Part shown: positions 9,075 to 17,310 of the stretch, piece after piece
Numbering within the stretch: position 1 is the first letter of the stretch
How the letters are laid out: the number at the start of each line of letters is the position of its first letter
Assembly (NCBI GenBank): GCA_963837755.1
Contig: CAWIOP010000005.1
Coordinates: 248,001 to 312,000 of the forward strand
Origin: JADGHX01 sp963837755
GTDB lineage: Bacteria; Pseudomonadota; Gammaproteobacteria; Steroidobacterales; Steroidobacteraceae
DNA length: 64,000 nucleotides
Direction of reading: 5' to 3'
Program-made: the position numbers and the translations under genes
Notes under the pieces: model-generated
The model's input: only the letters and a program-made list of their open reading frames with translations
What the model was told of the DNA's origin: nothing
The model's database searches: none

Positions 9075-10557
9075 GTCTTCCTCAATCCCTTCAATGACTT
9101 GGACGATTTCGGCTTCTTGCCGCTGGCCAATTTTTGGCCAGTGTGGCTCTTGCCCGTTGGCGCGGGTCCCGGCTCCCTTTCGCACCCAGGCCGTATTTCT
9201 CCCCTCCAATCCGGGACTTCAAGCGCTGACATATCCACGCGAAACCGGATGGTCAACCGCTCGAACTGCGTACCTGCTCCCGTGAGGAAATTGCCGGCGA
9301 CAACGCATGGAGTCGACGCGGTCGGCGGTGCCCCCGCGGCGACAGCGTTCAGGGTTCGCTCCACCAGCATCTCTGGGTTGTAGCCCATCGCTCGGCGGAT
9401 CGCCGCTATGTCGCATTCCCGCGCGCCCTCGACCCAGGCCGCGTAGACACTCAGCATCGTCGCGACTCGGTGGCCGTGTTGTCTGGCGACCCATAAGGGG
9501 TTTCTCCCCAACATGAGGTTCCAGCTCACGGAGGTGTGGCGCGCGGTGTATGGCTTGCGATAGCGCAGTGGCAGGCGCTTGAGCGTCTTGTGCCAGCGCT
9601 GGAACGGGTATTTGGTGCATCGGGAATCGGCCGGAAATCGTGCGTGAAGAAGAGCGCGTCGTGATCGATGCGCCCTTCATGTACGAGCGATGCGCGCCAG
9701 GCGAGATGGGATTCAAGGATCGCAATCGCGCGCGGACAGAGTTCCACCCGACGATCCTCACCCGTCTTCGTCACCTCACGCTGAATGCCCTGCACACGCG
9801 CCTTGGTAATCGACAGAACGCCACTCGTGCGGTCGTAGTCGCTCACGACGAGCGAAATGTGTTCCGACGGACGTAGTCCGGTGAAGAAGCGGAACGCATC
9901 GTAGTTCGCTTGCGCCGCGCCCCAATCGCGGCGTAGAGCCGCGATCAGCGTTTCCGCATCCTGGACACTGAAGGGGTCGAGGTGCGGCCGATCCTTCTTG
10001 CCGATGCGGGCGCCGCGCATCATCGCCGCCGGATCGCGGGCCTCGGGGTGATCCTTGAAGCCGAACGCAAATGCCCGGCGCAGCGCGCTGATCGAATTGT
10101 TGTACGTCTTTTTGGTCCAGGCTTGAGCATCCGCAATCTGCTGAAGCTGCGAGTAGCGCACCGACAGAAGCGGTCGATCGCCGAGCACGGGTCGCCAGGT
10201 GTGGTTGAGGATCTGTCGATGCGCCTCGAGTGTGGAGTGCGCAAGGTCTCCGCGTGCGACGCGCGCTTCCTCGTGAGCAAGGAAAGCATCGAAGACTTCA
10301 TCGCAGAAAAGCAGCGCGAGCGGCATCTCCTTCACGTGTCGGCGGATGTAGTCCGGAAACTCTTCCGCCAAGCGAAACGTGCCGGCGGCGATCCGGGCTC
10401 TGAGCGCTTTGATGAGCTCGCGGGCGCGGTGTAGGTTTGCCTCCGTGGGAGGCCACGGCAGTGTTGGCCGTAAGCGCCTTCCGTTAATTCGCAAATCGAA
10501 CTGAATGCGGCCAGTGCCCGCAGGGATCACACCTCCGGTGCGCGATCGGCAACACAT
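9017..10557 (-). pseudogene. island A tyrosine recombinase (integrase), one frameshift
   Basis: Frame one (from 10557) holds the DUF3596-type arm-binding domain (GRIQFDLRINGRRLRPTL), the SAM-like core domain, and the first catalytic arginine in FFTGLRPSEH. After a single register change near 9622 the second frame continues KYPFQRWHKTLKRL, RKPYTARHTSVSW (catalytic R and H region), GHRVATMLSVYAAW (nucleophilic tyrosine) and runs to a stop at 9017. Its last ~18 codons (GGADGTRTRDPRRDRPVF) are read off the antisense strand of tRNA-Asp, the usual arrangement when such an integrase abuts its own att site. It is the same family as the genes at 44508 and 63048. Confidence 0.88.
9051..9074 (+). other. 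att core 1: 3' end of the intact tRNA-Asp gene
   Basis: The 24 bases from the T-arm to CCA (GTTCGAGTCCCG then TCCGCTCCGCCA) recur at four further places in this window, always at an island boundary. Integrases of this family recombine at tRNA 3' ends, so this is read as attL of the first island. Confidence 0.8.
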
Positions 10558-10714
10558 GCCTGCCTCTCCACTCAGGATCCAGTAACTGATCGTAATCGGT
10601 CACTTCCGTTGGCGGGTACACGTCCGGTAACTCCTTTCGGCCCAAGAGGCGACATTCGGGGCACGAACACGGATTTCCAGTAACCTGTCGTTCGTCGGCG
10701 CTTCTGGGTCCCGG
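10484..10714 (-). other. short reading frame with CxCPxC cysteine cluster upstream of integrase
   Basis: An open frame without a clear start codon lies in front of and overlaps the integrase start. It reads VTGNPCSCPECRLLGRKELP followed by DVYPPTEVTDYDQLLDPEWRG and ends SVRFAN. The CSCPEC cluster resembles a small zinc ribbon, and the amino-acid composition looks coding. No ATG/GTG with a ribosome site is visible, so it may be a remnant. No function is assigned. Confidence 0.3.
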
Positions 10715-10733
10715 TCACGGTATCCGCAGCGCT

Positions 10734-12977
10734 CTAACGCCGGATCGGCACCTTCACAAAACTGTCGCTGTACCATCGAACTTTGAGCGGCTCCTTTGCA
10801 TCGGCGACGGACTCGTCGCTCACGTCCCTGCCAGTGCCGTAGTTCACCTGCGCGAATGCGTTCTTGTTGACCGTCAGCAGCAGCAAGAGACGGCTGCCCT
10901 TCGAAAACTCGCGGCACACGAGCGGAGTTCTCGCAAAGGGGATCGTTGTTCGCTTTCCAGGTGTCAACAGCTTCCGCACGCTCATGTCGTCGGAGTAGCT
11001 GGCGCGACTCAGGTAGTACGAGAGCCAAAAGAGCTTCCCATCGGGCATGAGCTCGTAGACGGCCAGCACGAAATCGAAATCCTTCTTGTTGATCGCCACA
11101 TCGAGCCGTCCACTGATCAGGCCTTCCACCGATACGGCGGTGTCGAAGGGTGCGCTGACGAATGCCAGGGCGTCTCCGGTCACCGCCGTATCGACAATGG
11201 CGCCACCAGGGTAGAGATTGTTCTGGATCGTGCGGTCGGCCAAGTCGACCGTCTGCTCGAGGAATCCATTCGGCTGAGGCTGAGAAGGCGACAGGCGGTA
11301 GCGCTCACCGAGTTTCACGTTGCTCAGGTACAGCGTCAGGGACTCGGTGCTCATCTGCGGAATCGAAGGTACGTGCCGCCAGAGGTTTGCGCCCATGACC
11401 TCGTAGTTGATCCGGTCTTTGAGGAGCGCCGGCTTGGGACCGCCGCGCATGACGTAGTCGAACCACTGAAAGGTCAGCTCGACCGTGTCGATCTGCGCCA
11501 CCGGGTCGATTGCGTAGCCCTGCACCATGGGAGGCTTGAACGCCGCCTTGGTCGAGCCGTGGTCGTACGGACCGATGACCAGATAGTGATTGGCATTCTT
11601 GTTGTACTTGTAGTGATCGACCAGGTAGTTGACGGCCGCCGAATTGGCGGGGTCGTAGTATCCGGTGAGGGAGAGCACCGGAATGTCGATCCGCCCGTAG
11701 TCTTTCTTGTACGGCTGCATCGCTCGCCAGTAGCTGTCGAAGGAGGGATGCAGCAGTTGCTTCTGCAGCAGCCGGTTGGGCGTACCGTCGATCACGTCGA
11801 TTTCGCGATAGGGTTTGCCGCTCGCGAACCACTTCTGATTGAGCGTGTTCCAACGGGGGTCGTTGTAGGTTGTTTCATCCAGGTACCGGTTGTTCATTAC
11901 ATAGAACGGCCATGCGTAGTTCGCATACTGGAACACGTTGTTCTGCATGGGCAGACCATGGCCCGGGAAGCTGGCGACGGCCGGCACGATCGTCTTCAGG
12001 GCGGGGTGCAGGCTCTTGGCAGCCGCCCACTGAGCAAACCCCGGATAGCTCGAGCCATGCATTCCGACCTGGCCGTTGCTCCAGGGCTGTTTACTGATCC
12101 AGTCAATAACGCCGTACGTGTCCTGGACTTCGTGCTCCCATGGTTCAATCTCGTCGTGGCTGAGCCGCTTTCCGCGCGCATCGGCCGCCACACCGACGTA
12201 GCCGTGGGCCGCTGCGAGCTTTCCCTGGTACAGACTGCCGTCAAGATCAGCGTAGATACTGAAGAACAAGCTTGCGGGCTGGCGCACAGTTACGCCTTTC
12301 CTGCGCACCACGACTGCCGATAGCGTCGCGCCCTCGGCAGTCCGGATGAGCACATCGTCCTGGATCAGATAACGACGCTCATCGTCCGCGGCGATCGCGG
12401 CGCTGAGATAAGGCATGAAGCTCTGTTGTGCAATCGTCGTCAGGTAAGCCCGAATCAAGCTCAGCGCTTCGGAGAAAGCAATCGCGTCTTTGTCCTTGAG
12501 CCGTGCCAACGAGCGATCGAGCTGACCCTGAAAGACGAAAAGCGGTGTTTGGATGAAGTACTCATTGTCGAGTGCCGTGGCATCATCGAGCGGTCCAAAG
12601 AGATCTGCGAAGGTCTTCTTGAAGGCCTGCTCGTAGGAGACGTGCTCGGTGGCCTCCATGGCCTTGGCTTTCGAGTACAGCTCGGAGAGGACGAACGGAT
12701 CGAATCCATGTGGAGCGGGATGCTGCTGGCGCCACTTGTCAAAAGTCGCGGCCGCGTCGGAGTACAGACCCGCCGCAAGCTGCAGGCCGTACCGGGCACT
12801 CAGATATTCATCGGAGTTCGACTCCGGCTGCTCGTCGAGAGCCTTGCGAGCGAGCTCCGCCATCGCCTTGGCCAGCCCGTCACGGTCCGTCGCCGCGGGC
12901 GCGTGAAAGGCCAGCGGCTCAGCGTGCAATTCCACGCATGCCATCAGGCAAATGAGCAGCGGGAGCAACTTCGTCAC
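10734..12977 (-). CDS. exported S15/CocE-NonD family alpha/beta hydrolase
   Basis: About 747 residues from GTG 12977, preceded by GAAAGG at 7 bases and giving a signal peptide (VTKLLPLLICLMACVELHA). A longer ATG reading from 13073 would bury that signal. After a ~250-residue N-terminal helical region comes the hydrolase domain: VAADARGKR, the nucleophile serine in GMHGSSYPGFAQ, the aspartate in LTGYYDPANS and the histidine in GPYDHGST. The C-terminal third (YPGGAIVDTAV through GSRLLLLL) is the jelly-roll of X-Pro dipeptidyl-peptidase/cocaine-esterase proteins. Such enzymes cleave esters, amides or acyl-proline bonds. The substrate is unknown. It is cargo of island A, with no obvious partner gene. 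Confidence 0.88.
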   Translation of the reverse strand: MTKLLPLLICLMACVELHAEPLAFHAPAATDRDGLAKAMAELARKALDEQPESNSDEYLSARYGLQLAAGLYSDAAATFDKWRQQHPAPHGFDPFVLSELYSKAKAMEATEHVSYEQAFKKTFADLFGPLDDATALDNEYFIQTPLFVFQGQLDRSLARLKDKDAIAFSEALSLIRAYLTTIAQQSFMPYLSAAIAADDERRYLIQDDVLIRTAEGATLSAVVVRRKGVTVRQPASLFFSIYADLDGSLYQGKLAAAHGYVGVAADARGKRLSHDEIEPWEHEVQDTYGVIDWISKQPWSNGQVGMHGSSYPGFAQWAAAKSLHPALKTIVPAVASFPGHGLPMQNNVFQYANYAWPFYVMNNRYLDETTYNDPRWNTLNQKWFASGKPYREIDVIDGTPNRLLQKQLLHPSFDSYWRAMQPYKKDYGRIDIPVLSLTGYYDPANSAAVNYLVDHYKYNKNANHYLVIGPYDHGSTKAAFKPPMVQGYAIDPVAQIDTVELTFQWFDYVMRGGPKPALLKDRINYEVMGANLWRHVPSIPQMSTESLTLYLSNVKLGERYRLSPSQPQPNGFLEQTVDLADRTIQNNLYPGGAIVDTAVTGDALAFVSAPFDTAVSVEGLISGRLDVAINKKDFDFVLAVYELMPDGKLFWLSYYLSRASYSDDMSVRKLLTPGKRTTIPFARTPLVCREFSKGSRLLLLLTVNKNAFAQVNYGTGRDVSDESVADAKEPLKVRWYSDSFVKVPIRR

Positions 12978-13474
12978 ACGATCGCCTTTCAGCCTCAGGG
13001 GCTCTTTGCGGCGGTTCGGCCGGTCATCAGCGCAACTCCTATGGCCATACCATAACACTGAGGGTGCCACCAACCGGCCTGATGATGAACAGCGCCGGCA
13101 TCAATACCAGGTAAGCCACAGAATACGGCGATAGCGAGCCGACCGCGCGCCGCTTAGCCGCTGCGTCATGACACTCGGCTCCCAAGACTGATAGATGCAC
13201 CGGCCGCTCATTTGGTCGCAAGACTAGACTAGGGGGCAGCGGGCCATCGACGCTTTGAGCTGCCGAAAAGCGATCAGATCTGGGCGACTGCTTTGGGTCG
13301 GAAGCTGCCGCCCGGTGCAGAGCTCTTGGGCGCACAGGAGGCCTTCAGTGGATGCAGGTAATTCCGCAGAAGCCCTACACGCTGTTCCTGCAGTCGCCAT
13401 ACGAATACGGGTAAGGTGACGCGGTCAAGGATGCCTTCGGCCGGGAAGCGACACGCCCCCACGGTGCGTGGTCC
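12978..13474. other. gene-free spacer in island A
   Basis: No reading frame here has a credible start site or coding character; the short frames overlap in several phases. The right part (13383-13424) is one copy of an imperfect repeat listed separately. I see no RNA gene. Confidence 0.5.
13383..13424. repeat. imperfect ~42-bp direct repeat, copy 1
   Basis: 21 identical bases (13383-13403, beginning TGTTCCTGCAGTCG) are shared with 14054-14074. The following ~20 bases are partly alike (xxACGxGTxAGGTxACGCG). The two copies bracket the NUDIX-like gene. Confidence 0.7.
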
Positions 13475-13945
13475 TCACAGCAACTGAAGCTCCCGAGGCG
13501 GACCGACCTGGCCGGTCACATACTCCTTTGTTGAACGGCCGTCCTTCAGGCCCCGGTACGTGACGAGGTCGTGGGCTTCCTCGTACGTGCACCAACGATA
13601 CTCCGCATGTTCCGCAGGGTTGAGTTCAACGCCTTCTGCGCTCACTTCCGCTGCGTAGACGGCAATGATCTGCATGCAGTCGAATCGGCGGTTGTAGATG
13701 GTGTAGACATGCTCGGCCGCCCAGACGGTATTCGGCTCGAGACCGAACTCTCGCAAGCGCCGCGCGATTGCCGGAACGATCCGCTCCGACGGCTCGGTCA
13801 TATCACTCGGCACCTGCCAGAAACGCCCACCGTTGAACCAGCGATCCGCTTTCTCCTGCGACGTGTGAAGGAGCAGGTATTCAACGCTGCGGGAAGGTGT
13901 TCGTCGGAATACCCACACGTCGAACACGTTTGATTGAAGCTCCAT
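13475..13945 (-). CDS. NUDIX-like hydrolase with degenerate Nudix box
   Basis: 156 residues from ATG 13945 (MELQSNVFDVWVFRR). This start gives the usual first strand of a Nudix fold, whereas a frame start at 14029 adds an unrelated leader. The box region reads GGRFWQVPSD, then ERIVPAIARRLREFGL. This matches the position and helix of the G-x5-E-x7-REUxEExGU motif but lacks several metal-binding glutamates (RRLREF in place of REUxEE). Relatives hydrolyse nucleoside diphosphates linked to another group. Activity here is doubtful. It lies between two repeat copies and 490 bp from the IMP dehydrogenase gene. Confidence 0.65.
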   Translation of the reverse strand: MELQSNVFDVWVFRRTPSRSVEYLLLHTSQEKADRWFNGGRFWQVPSDMTEPSERIVPAIARRLREFGLEPNTVWAAEHVYTIYNRRFDCMQIIAVYAAEVSAEGVELNPAEHAEYRWCTYEEAHDLVTYRGLKDGRSTKEYVTGQVGPPRELQLL

Positions 13946-14053
13946 TGGTACCTCGTGCGGACAACGTTCCAGCGCCCTCCCGTCTTGGGGCGTGATCATC
14001 GCCGAAGATGTGTCCGGGCGAAAGAACAAGGTGACGGGGAGGGGGATTTGTCA

Positions 14054-14094
14054 TGTTCCTGCAGTCGCCATACGTGTGCGTGTCAGGTAACGCG
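14054..14094. repeat. imperfect ~42-bp direct repeat, copy 2
   Basis: Second copy of the repeat at 13383-13424, on the other side of the NUDIX-like gene. Identity is exact over the first 21 bases and partial after that. Confidence 0.7.
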
Positions 14095-14245
14095 ATCTAT
14101 AACGGTAGATGCCATGTCCGCCACAAGTGACCCTGGGGATGTTCATGGACGCCGTTCATGAAGCAGGCTGCGACCTGATCTAGTTCCGGTGGCGGACAAT
14201 CCTGGGCGATCATCGGGCTGACCAGAGAGAATCCTCCTTTTGCCT

Positions 14246-14371
14246 TTGGCAGAAAGCGATGCACGAAGACAACCGGACGCCAAGCCGTTTTCGCGCGACG
14301 GCTGGGTCTTCGAGTTCAAATACGACGAATCACCCGACTTGGAAGGTGTTACCAGCCAAGTGTTGAAGTAA
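14246..14371 (+). pseudogene. scrap of an ATP-dependent DNA ligase-like gene
   Basis: The frame reads LAESDARRQPDAKPFSRDGW and continues VFEFKYDESPD to a TAA at 14369. The PFSRDGWVFEFKYD segment matches the start of the adenylation domain of LigD-type ATP-dependent ligases, where the lysine of K-Y-D-G is adenylated. Here the glycine is replaced by Glu and everything downstream is gone. No start codon is convincing. Probably debris from an earlier insertion or deletion. Confidence 0.45.
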
Positions 14372-14436
14372 CTTGCTCACGGCTCTGGAGCGATACCGGC
14401 AGTTGACTTAAACGCGGTTTTACCGTAAATCGGTCC

Positions 14437-15954
14437 ATGGCGCACATAGACGACGAGCCGAGTCGGACCTTCGGCGAGTTCTTGTTGATTCCGAATCTGA
14501 CGCGCAAGGGAACCATTCCTGCCCGTGTCGATTTGAAAACCCCGATCGTTCGCTACACCAAGGGTAGCTCGCCACCGCTTTCAATCAATGTCCCGATCAC
14601 CGCGGCGATGATGCAGGCGGTGAGCGATGACAAGATGGCGATCGCGCTCGCGCGCTGCGGCGGACTGGCATTCATCTTCGGTTCGCAATCCATCGCGTCA
14701 CAGGCGGAGATGGTCCGTCGCGTAAAGAATCACAAAGCCGGCTTCGTGGTCAGCGACAGCAATGTGCGCCCGTCGGCAACACTCGCGGACGTGCTGGCAG
14801 CGACCGAAACCACGGGCCACTCGACGATCGCAGTCACCGAAGATGGCACGCCCACCGGCCGCTTGGTCGGCATGGTGACTGGCCGAGATTATCGCCCTGG
14901 CAAGACCCCGCCGACCAAGTCGGTCACGGAGCTGATGACGCCGTTCGATGCGCTGACCTGCGGAAAAATTGGCCTTGATCTTGAAGCAGCCAACGATCTG
15001 ATCTGGTCGCATAAGCTCAACTGTTTGCCGGTAATCGACGAGATGCGTCGCCTGCATTACCTCGTGTTCCGCAAGGACTACGACGCTGCACAAGAATTCC
15101 CACTGCAGCTCGTCGATGATCAGAAGCGCCTCATCGTCGGTGCGGGCATCAACTCACTCGACCAAGCCGAACGCGTCCCAGCGCTGGTCGAAGCCGGCGT
15201 CGATCTGTTATGCATCGATTCGTCGGACGGATATTCGGAATGGCAAGCCGACACGATTGGGTTCGTGAAGAAGTACTGCGATCAGACGCCCATCGGCGCC
15301 GGCAATGTCGTCGATCGCGAAGGCTTCTTGTATCTAGTCGAGGCAGGCGCCGACTTCGTGAAGGTCGGCATCGGCGGCGGATCGATTTGCATTACTCGCG
15401 AACAAAAGGGCATCGGTCGCGGTCAAGCGACGGCGCTGATCGAGGTCGCCAGGGCCCGCAACGAGTACTTCGACAAAACCGGAATCTACGTACCGATCTG
15501 TTCGGACGGCGGTATCACGCGTGACTATCACATCACGCTCGCGCTCGCGATGGGTGCCGACTTCGTAATGATGGGCCGCTATTTCGCCGGCTTCGACGAA
15601 GCGCCCGGCCGCAAGCTACGACTCAACCACACGATCGTCAAAGAGTACTGGGGTGAAGGCAGCAACCGCGCACGCAACTGGCAACGCTACGATGTCGGTG
15701 GCGGCAACAAGAAGAACGACCTCGCGTTCGAAGAAGGCGTCGATAGCTATGTTCCCTATGCCGGTCCACTGAAGGACAGCCTCGAGACCACGCTGGCCAA
15801 GGTGCGCTCGACGATGTGCAACTGCGGAGCGCTGACGATTGCCGAACTGCAGCGCACCGCGCGCCTCACGCTGGCCTCGGCAGTCAGCATCCATGAAGGC
15901 GGCGCGCACGACGTGATGATCAAGGAGACGCGCTCCGCATCGGCAGACGAATAG
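14437..15954 (+). CDS. guaB: IMP dehydrogenase, non-proteobacterial type
   Basis: 505 residues. It oxidises IMP to XMP with NAD+, the committed step of GMP synthesis. The (beta/alpha)8 barrel is split by a CBS pair at residues ~110-225 (ADVLAATETTGHSTIAV; SVTELMTPFDALTC). The catalytic loop is GIGGGSICITREQKGIGRG with the nucleophilic cysteine, and the IMP phosphate site SDGGITRDY is present. The flap is EGVDSYVPYAGPLKDSL. The N-terminal wording (NLTRKGTIPARVDLKTPIVR; SDSNVRPSATLADVL) is the clade I associate with Clostridia-like organisms rather than the canonical proteobacterial GuaB. It stands alone in the island with no guaA, so it looks like an acquired second copy. No strong ribosome site precedes ATG 14437. 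Confidence 0.92.
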   Translation: MAHIDDEPSRTFGEFLLIPNLTRKGTIPARVDLKTPIVRYTKGSSPPLSINVPITAAMMQAVSDDKMAIALARCGGLAFIFGSQSIASQAEMVRRVKNHKAGFVVSDSNVRPSATLADVLAATETTGHSTIAVTEDGTPTGRLVGMVTGRDYRPGKTPPTKSVTELMTPFDALTCGKIGLDLEAANDLIWSHKLNCLPVIDEMRRLHYLVFRKDYDAAQEFPLQLVDDQKRLIVGAGINSLDQAERVPALVEAGVDLLCIDSSDGYSEWQADTIGFVKKYCDQTPIGAGNVVDREGFLYLVEAGADFVKVGIGGGSICITREQKGIGRGQATALIEVARARNEYFDKTGIYVPICSDGGITRDYHITLALAMGADFVMMGRYFAGFDEAPGRKLRLNHTIVKEYWGEGSNRARNWQRYDVGGGNKKNDLAFEEGVDSYVPYAGPLKDSLETTLAKVRSTMCNCGALTIAELQRTARLTLASAVSIHEGGAHDVMIKETRSASADE

Positions 15955-16008
15955 GGCAATGTTCGAGTGTGGCGTCGGAGACAAGTCCTGCTAGCCGGTG
16001 AGTTCGGA

Positions 16009-16049
16009 GACAGGATTTGAACCTGCGACTCCTACGTCCCGAGCGTAGC
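16009..16049 (-). pseudogene. tRNA-Pro(CGG) 3'-half fragment, copy 1
   Basis: On the reverse strand this reads the anticodon arm CTACG-CTCGGGA-CGTAG and the T arm GTCGCAGG-TTCAAAT-CCTG of tRNA-Pro(CGG). The acceptor end is replaced by an unrelated sequence and there is no D arm. It cannot fold as a tRNA. Confidence 0.65.
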
Positions 16050-16243
16050 AATCTCAACATGTCGGTGACGGACGCATCGGAGACTCGTGAGCTACGTCCC
16101 CAGCGGACTCACGTGAATCTGTAAGTAGAGTCCAGCGAGCGCCAGTGGTGGCCAAGGAAAGCCGGAGCTTCACAGGAGTAACTCTCGGGGTAACAAGAGG
16201 CTGTCCCCAGAAAAATCCATCTGGGTCAAGATGTTACGGTTGA

Positions 16244-16267
16244 GTTCGAGTCCCGTCCGCTCCGCCA
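16244..16267 (+). other. att core 2 (island A/B boundary)
   Basis: Exact copy of the last 24 bases of tRNA-Asp, with no 5' part of the tRNA. It is followed at once by a leftward integrase remnant, as at 9074. Confidence 0.85.
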
Positions 16268-16462
16268 TATCTTCTTGATTTCATTTGATTCGTAGCAGGT
16301 TGGTGGCACTTTGGTGGCACCGACGGCGCTGTACGCCGGCATCGCATGAATTTTCCCGCCGGGCCGGTATCTGGCGATTCAGGTGGTTACACGTCAGTGG
16401 GATTCGCGCAGCCGGATTCCCGCGGAGCGCGCGGGCCCGGTTCTCGTCACCCCCGCTCTCCT

Positions 16463-16781
16463 TCACTTCTGGTGTCGCAGCCGCAGACGCTTGAGAGTTC
16501 TGTGCCAGCGCCCGTACGGATAGCGGACGTCCGGAATCGCTCGGAAGTCATGCGTGAAAAAGAGCGCGTCGTGACTAATGTGCCCTTCGCGGACGAGCGA
16601 CTCGCGCTTCGTCACTCTCAACACTCGATTCGCAGCGTCGCAGCCGCACGACGTGTGCAATCTGTTCTGACGGACGCAAGCAAATGAAGAAGCGGAGCTC
16701 TTCATAGTTCCCTCGCGCTTCGCCCCGGTGATGTGAACCGCAGCGATTAGGATTTTCCGCGTCGCTCCAGATGATCCTCAA
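16463..16781 (-). pseudogene. decayed integrase of island B
   Basis: Two short frames carry recognisable pieces of the same recombinase family as the 9017, 44508 and 63048 genes: GEARGNYEELRFFICLRPSE (first arginine region), then ISHDALFFTHDFRAIPDV and GRWHRTLKRLRLR. Frameshifts and substitutions separate them. The N-terminal arm domain and the C-terminal HxxR...Y part are missing or unrecognisable. Unlike the frameshifted genes at the window's left end, the protein itself has diverged here, so this is a true pseudogene. Island B therefore cannot mobilise itself. Confidence 0.8.
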
Positions 16782-16936
16782 AGACCGAGAAAGGGGTGGT
16801 GGATGGCGCGCGAGGCGGCATCGTAAGCGCTCGCCTCTGTTCTTTTATTGAAGCTTTGCAGTATGCTTTCGCGGACGGATTCGCCAGGGAATAACAACAC
16901 TAACTGCCGTGTGGCGCGGCCCGAAGGGAGGATCTC

Positions 16937-17188
16937 TTGCACACCGCTTCATCCGCCAAGCGTCTGGCGTGCGTAATCATTGGCTGTGCGCTCACAATTC
17001 TCCCCGGTTACGGCGTTTTGTTCACCACCGGCGCGCCAGGAACGGTGTCGGAAGATAGCAAGAGAGTCACCTATTCGAAAAAGGAACTCACAGCAGCGAC
17101 CTACTATCTGCCGAAAGACATTCTTCAAGTCGTCGCAACCATCGAGGAACAGACTCCGGCCCCTGAAATCAGGGTTCAGTGGGTTTGA
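16937..17188 (+). CDS. small single-helix membrane or exported protein
   Basis: 83 residues from a TTG start at 16937, chosen because GGGAGG lies six bases upstream. Residues 8-30 (RLACVIIGCALTILPGYGVLF) form one hydrophobic segment, either an uncleaved anchor or a signal peptide. The remainder is polar (YSKKELTAATYYLPKDILQV). No family is recognised. It ends 122 bp before the STAS/HATPase gene on the same strand. Confidence 0.5.
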   Translation: MHTASSAKRLACVIIGCALTILPGYGVLFTTGAPGTVSEDSKRVTYSKKELTAATYYLPKDILQVVATIEEQTPAPEIRVQWV

Positions 17189-17310
17189 CGTCGACATCTG
17201 GCTCCGCGGCACCTTAGGCGCGGGTCTCAATCTGACGGCTGCGACTGGGTATCCATTGCATCACGTCGGCGCAACCTACGCAGGTGTGGGAACTGCGCTT
17301 TGGAGAGCGA

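Larger units (their letters stand above)
16009..16267. repeat. 259-bp direct repeat, copy 1 (right end of island A)
   Basis: Matches 24723-24980 essentially base for base, apart from one C missing from the second copy near its end. The left part is the antisense of a tRNA-Pro 3' half, and the right part is the tRNA-Asp 3' end used as att. The identical right termini show that islands A and B share an end or arose from related insertions. Confidence 0.9.

Noticed and set aside
9118..9145. CTGGCCAA/TTGGCCAG hairpin as a terminator for the integrase
   Set aside because: It lies inside the integrase reading frame and has no following T-run; probably chance or a protein-binding dyad.
16007..16267. 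Complete tRNA at the island A right end
   Set aside because: Only the 3' half of a tRNA-Pro (antisense) and the 3' end of tRNA-Asp are present; no D arm or 5' acceptor strand.
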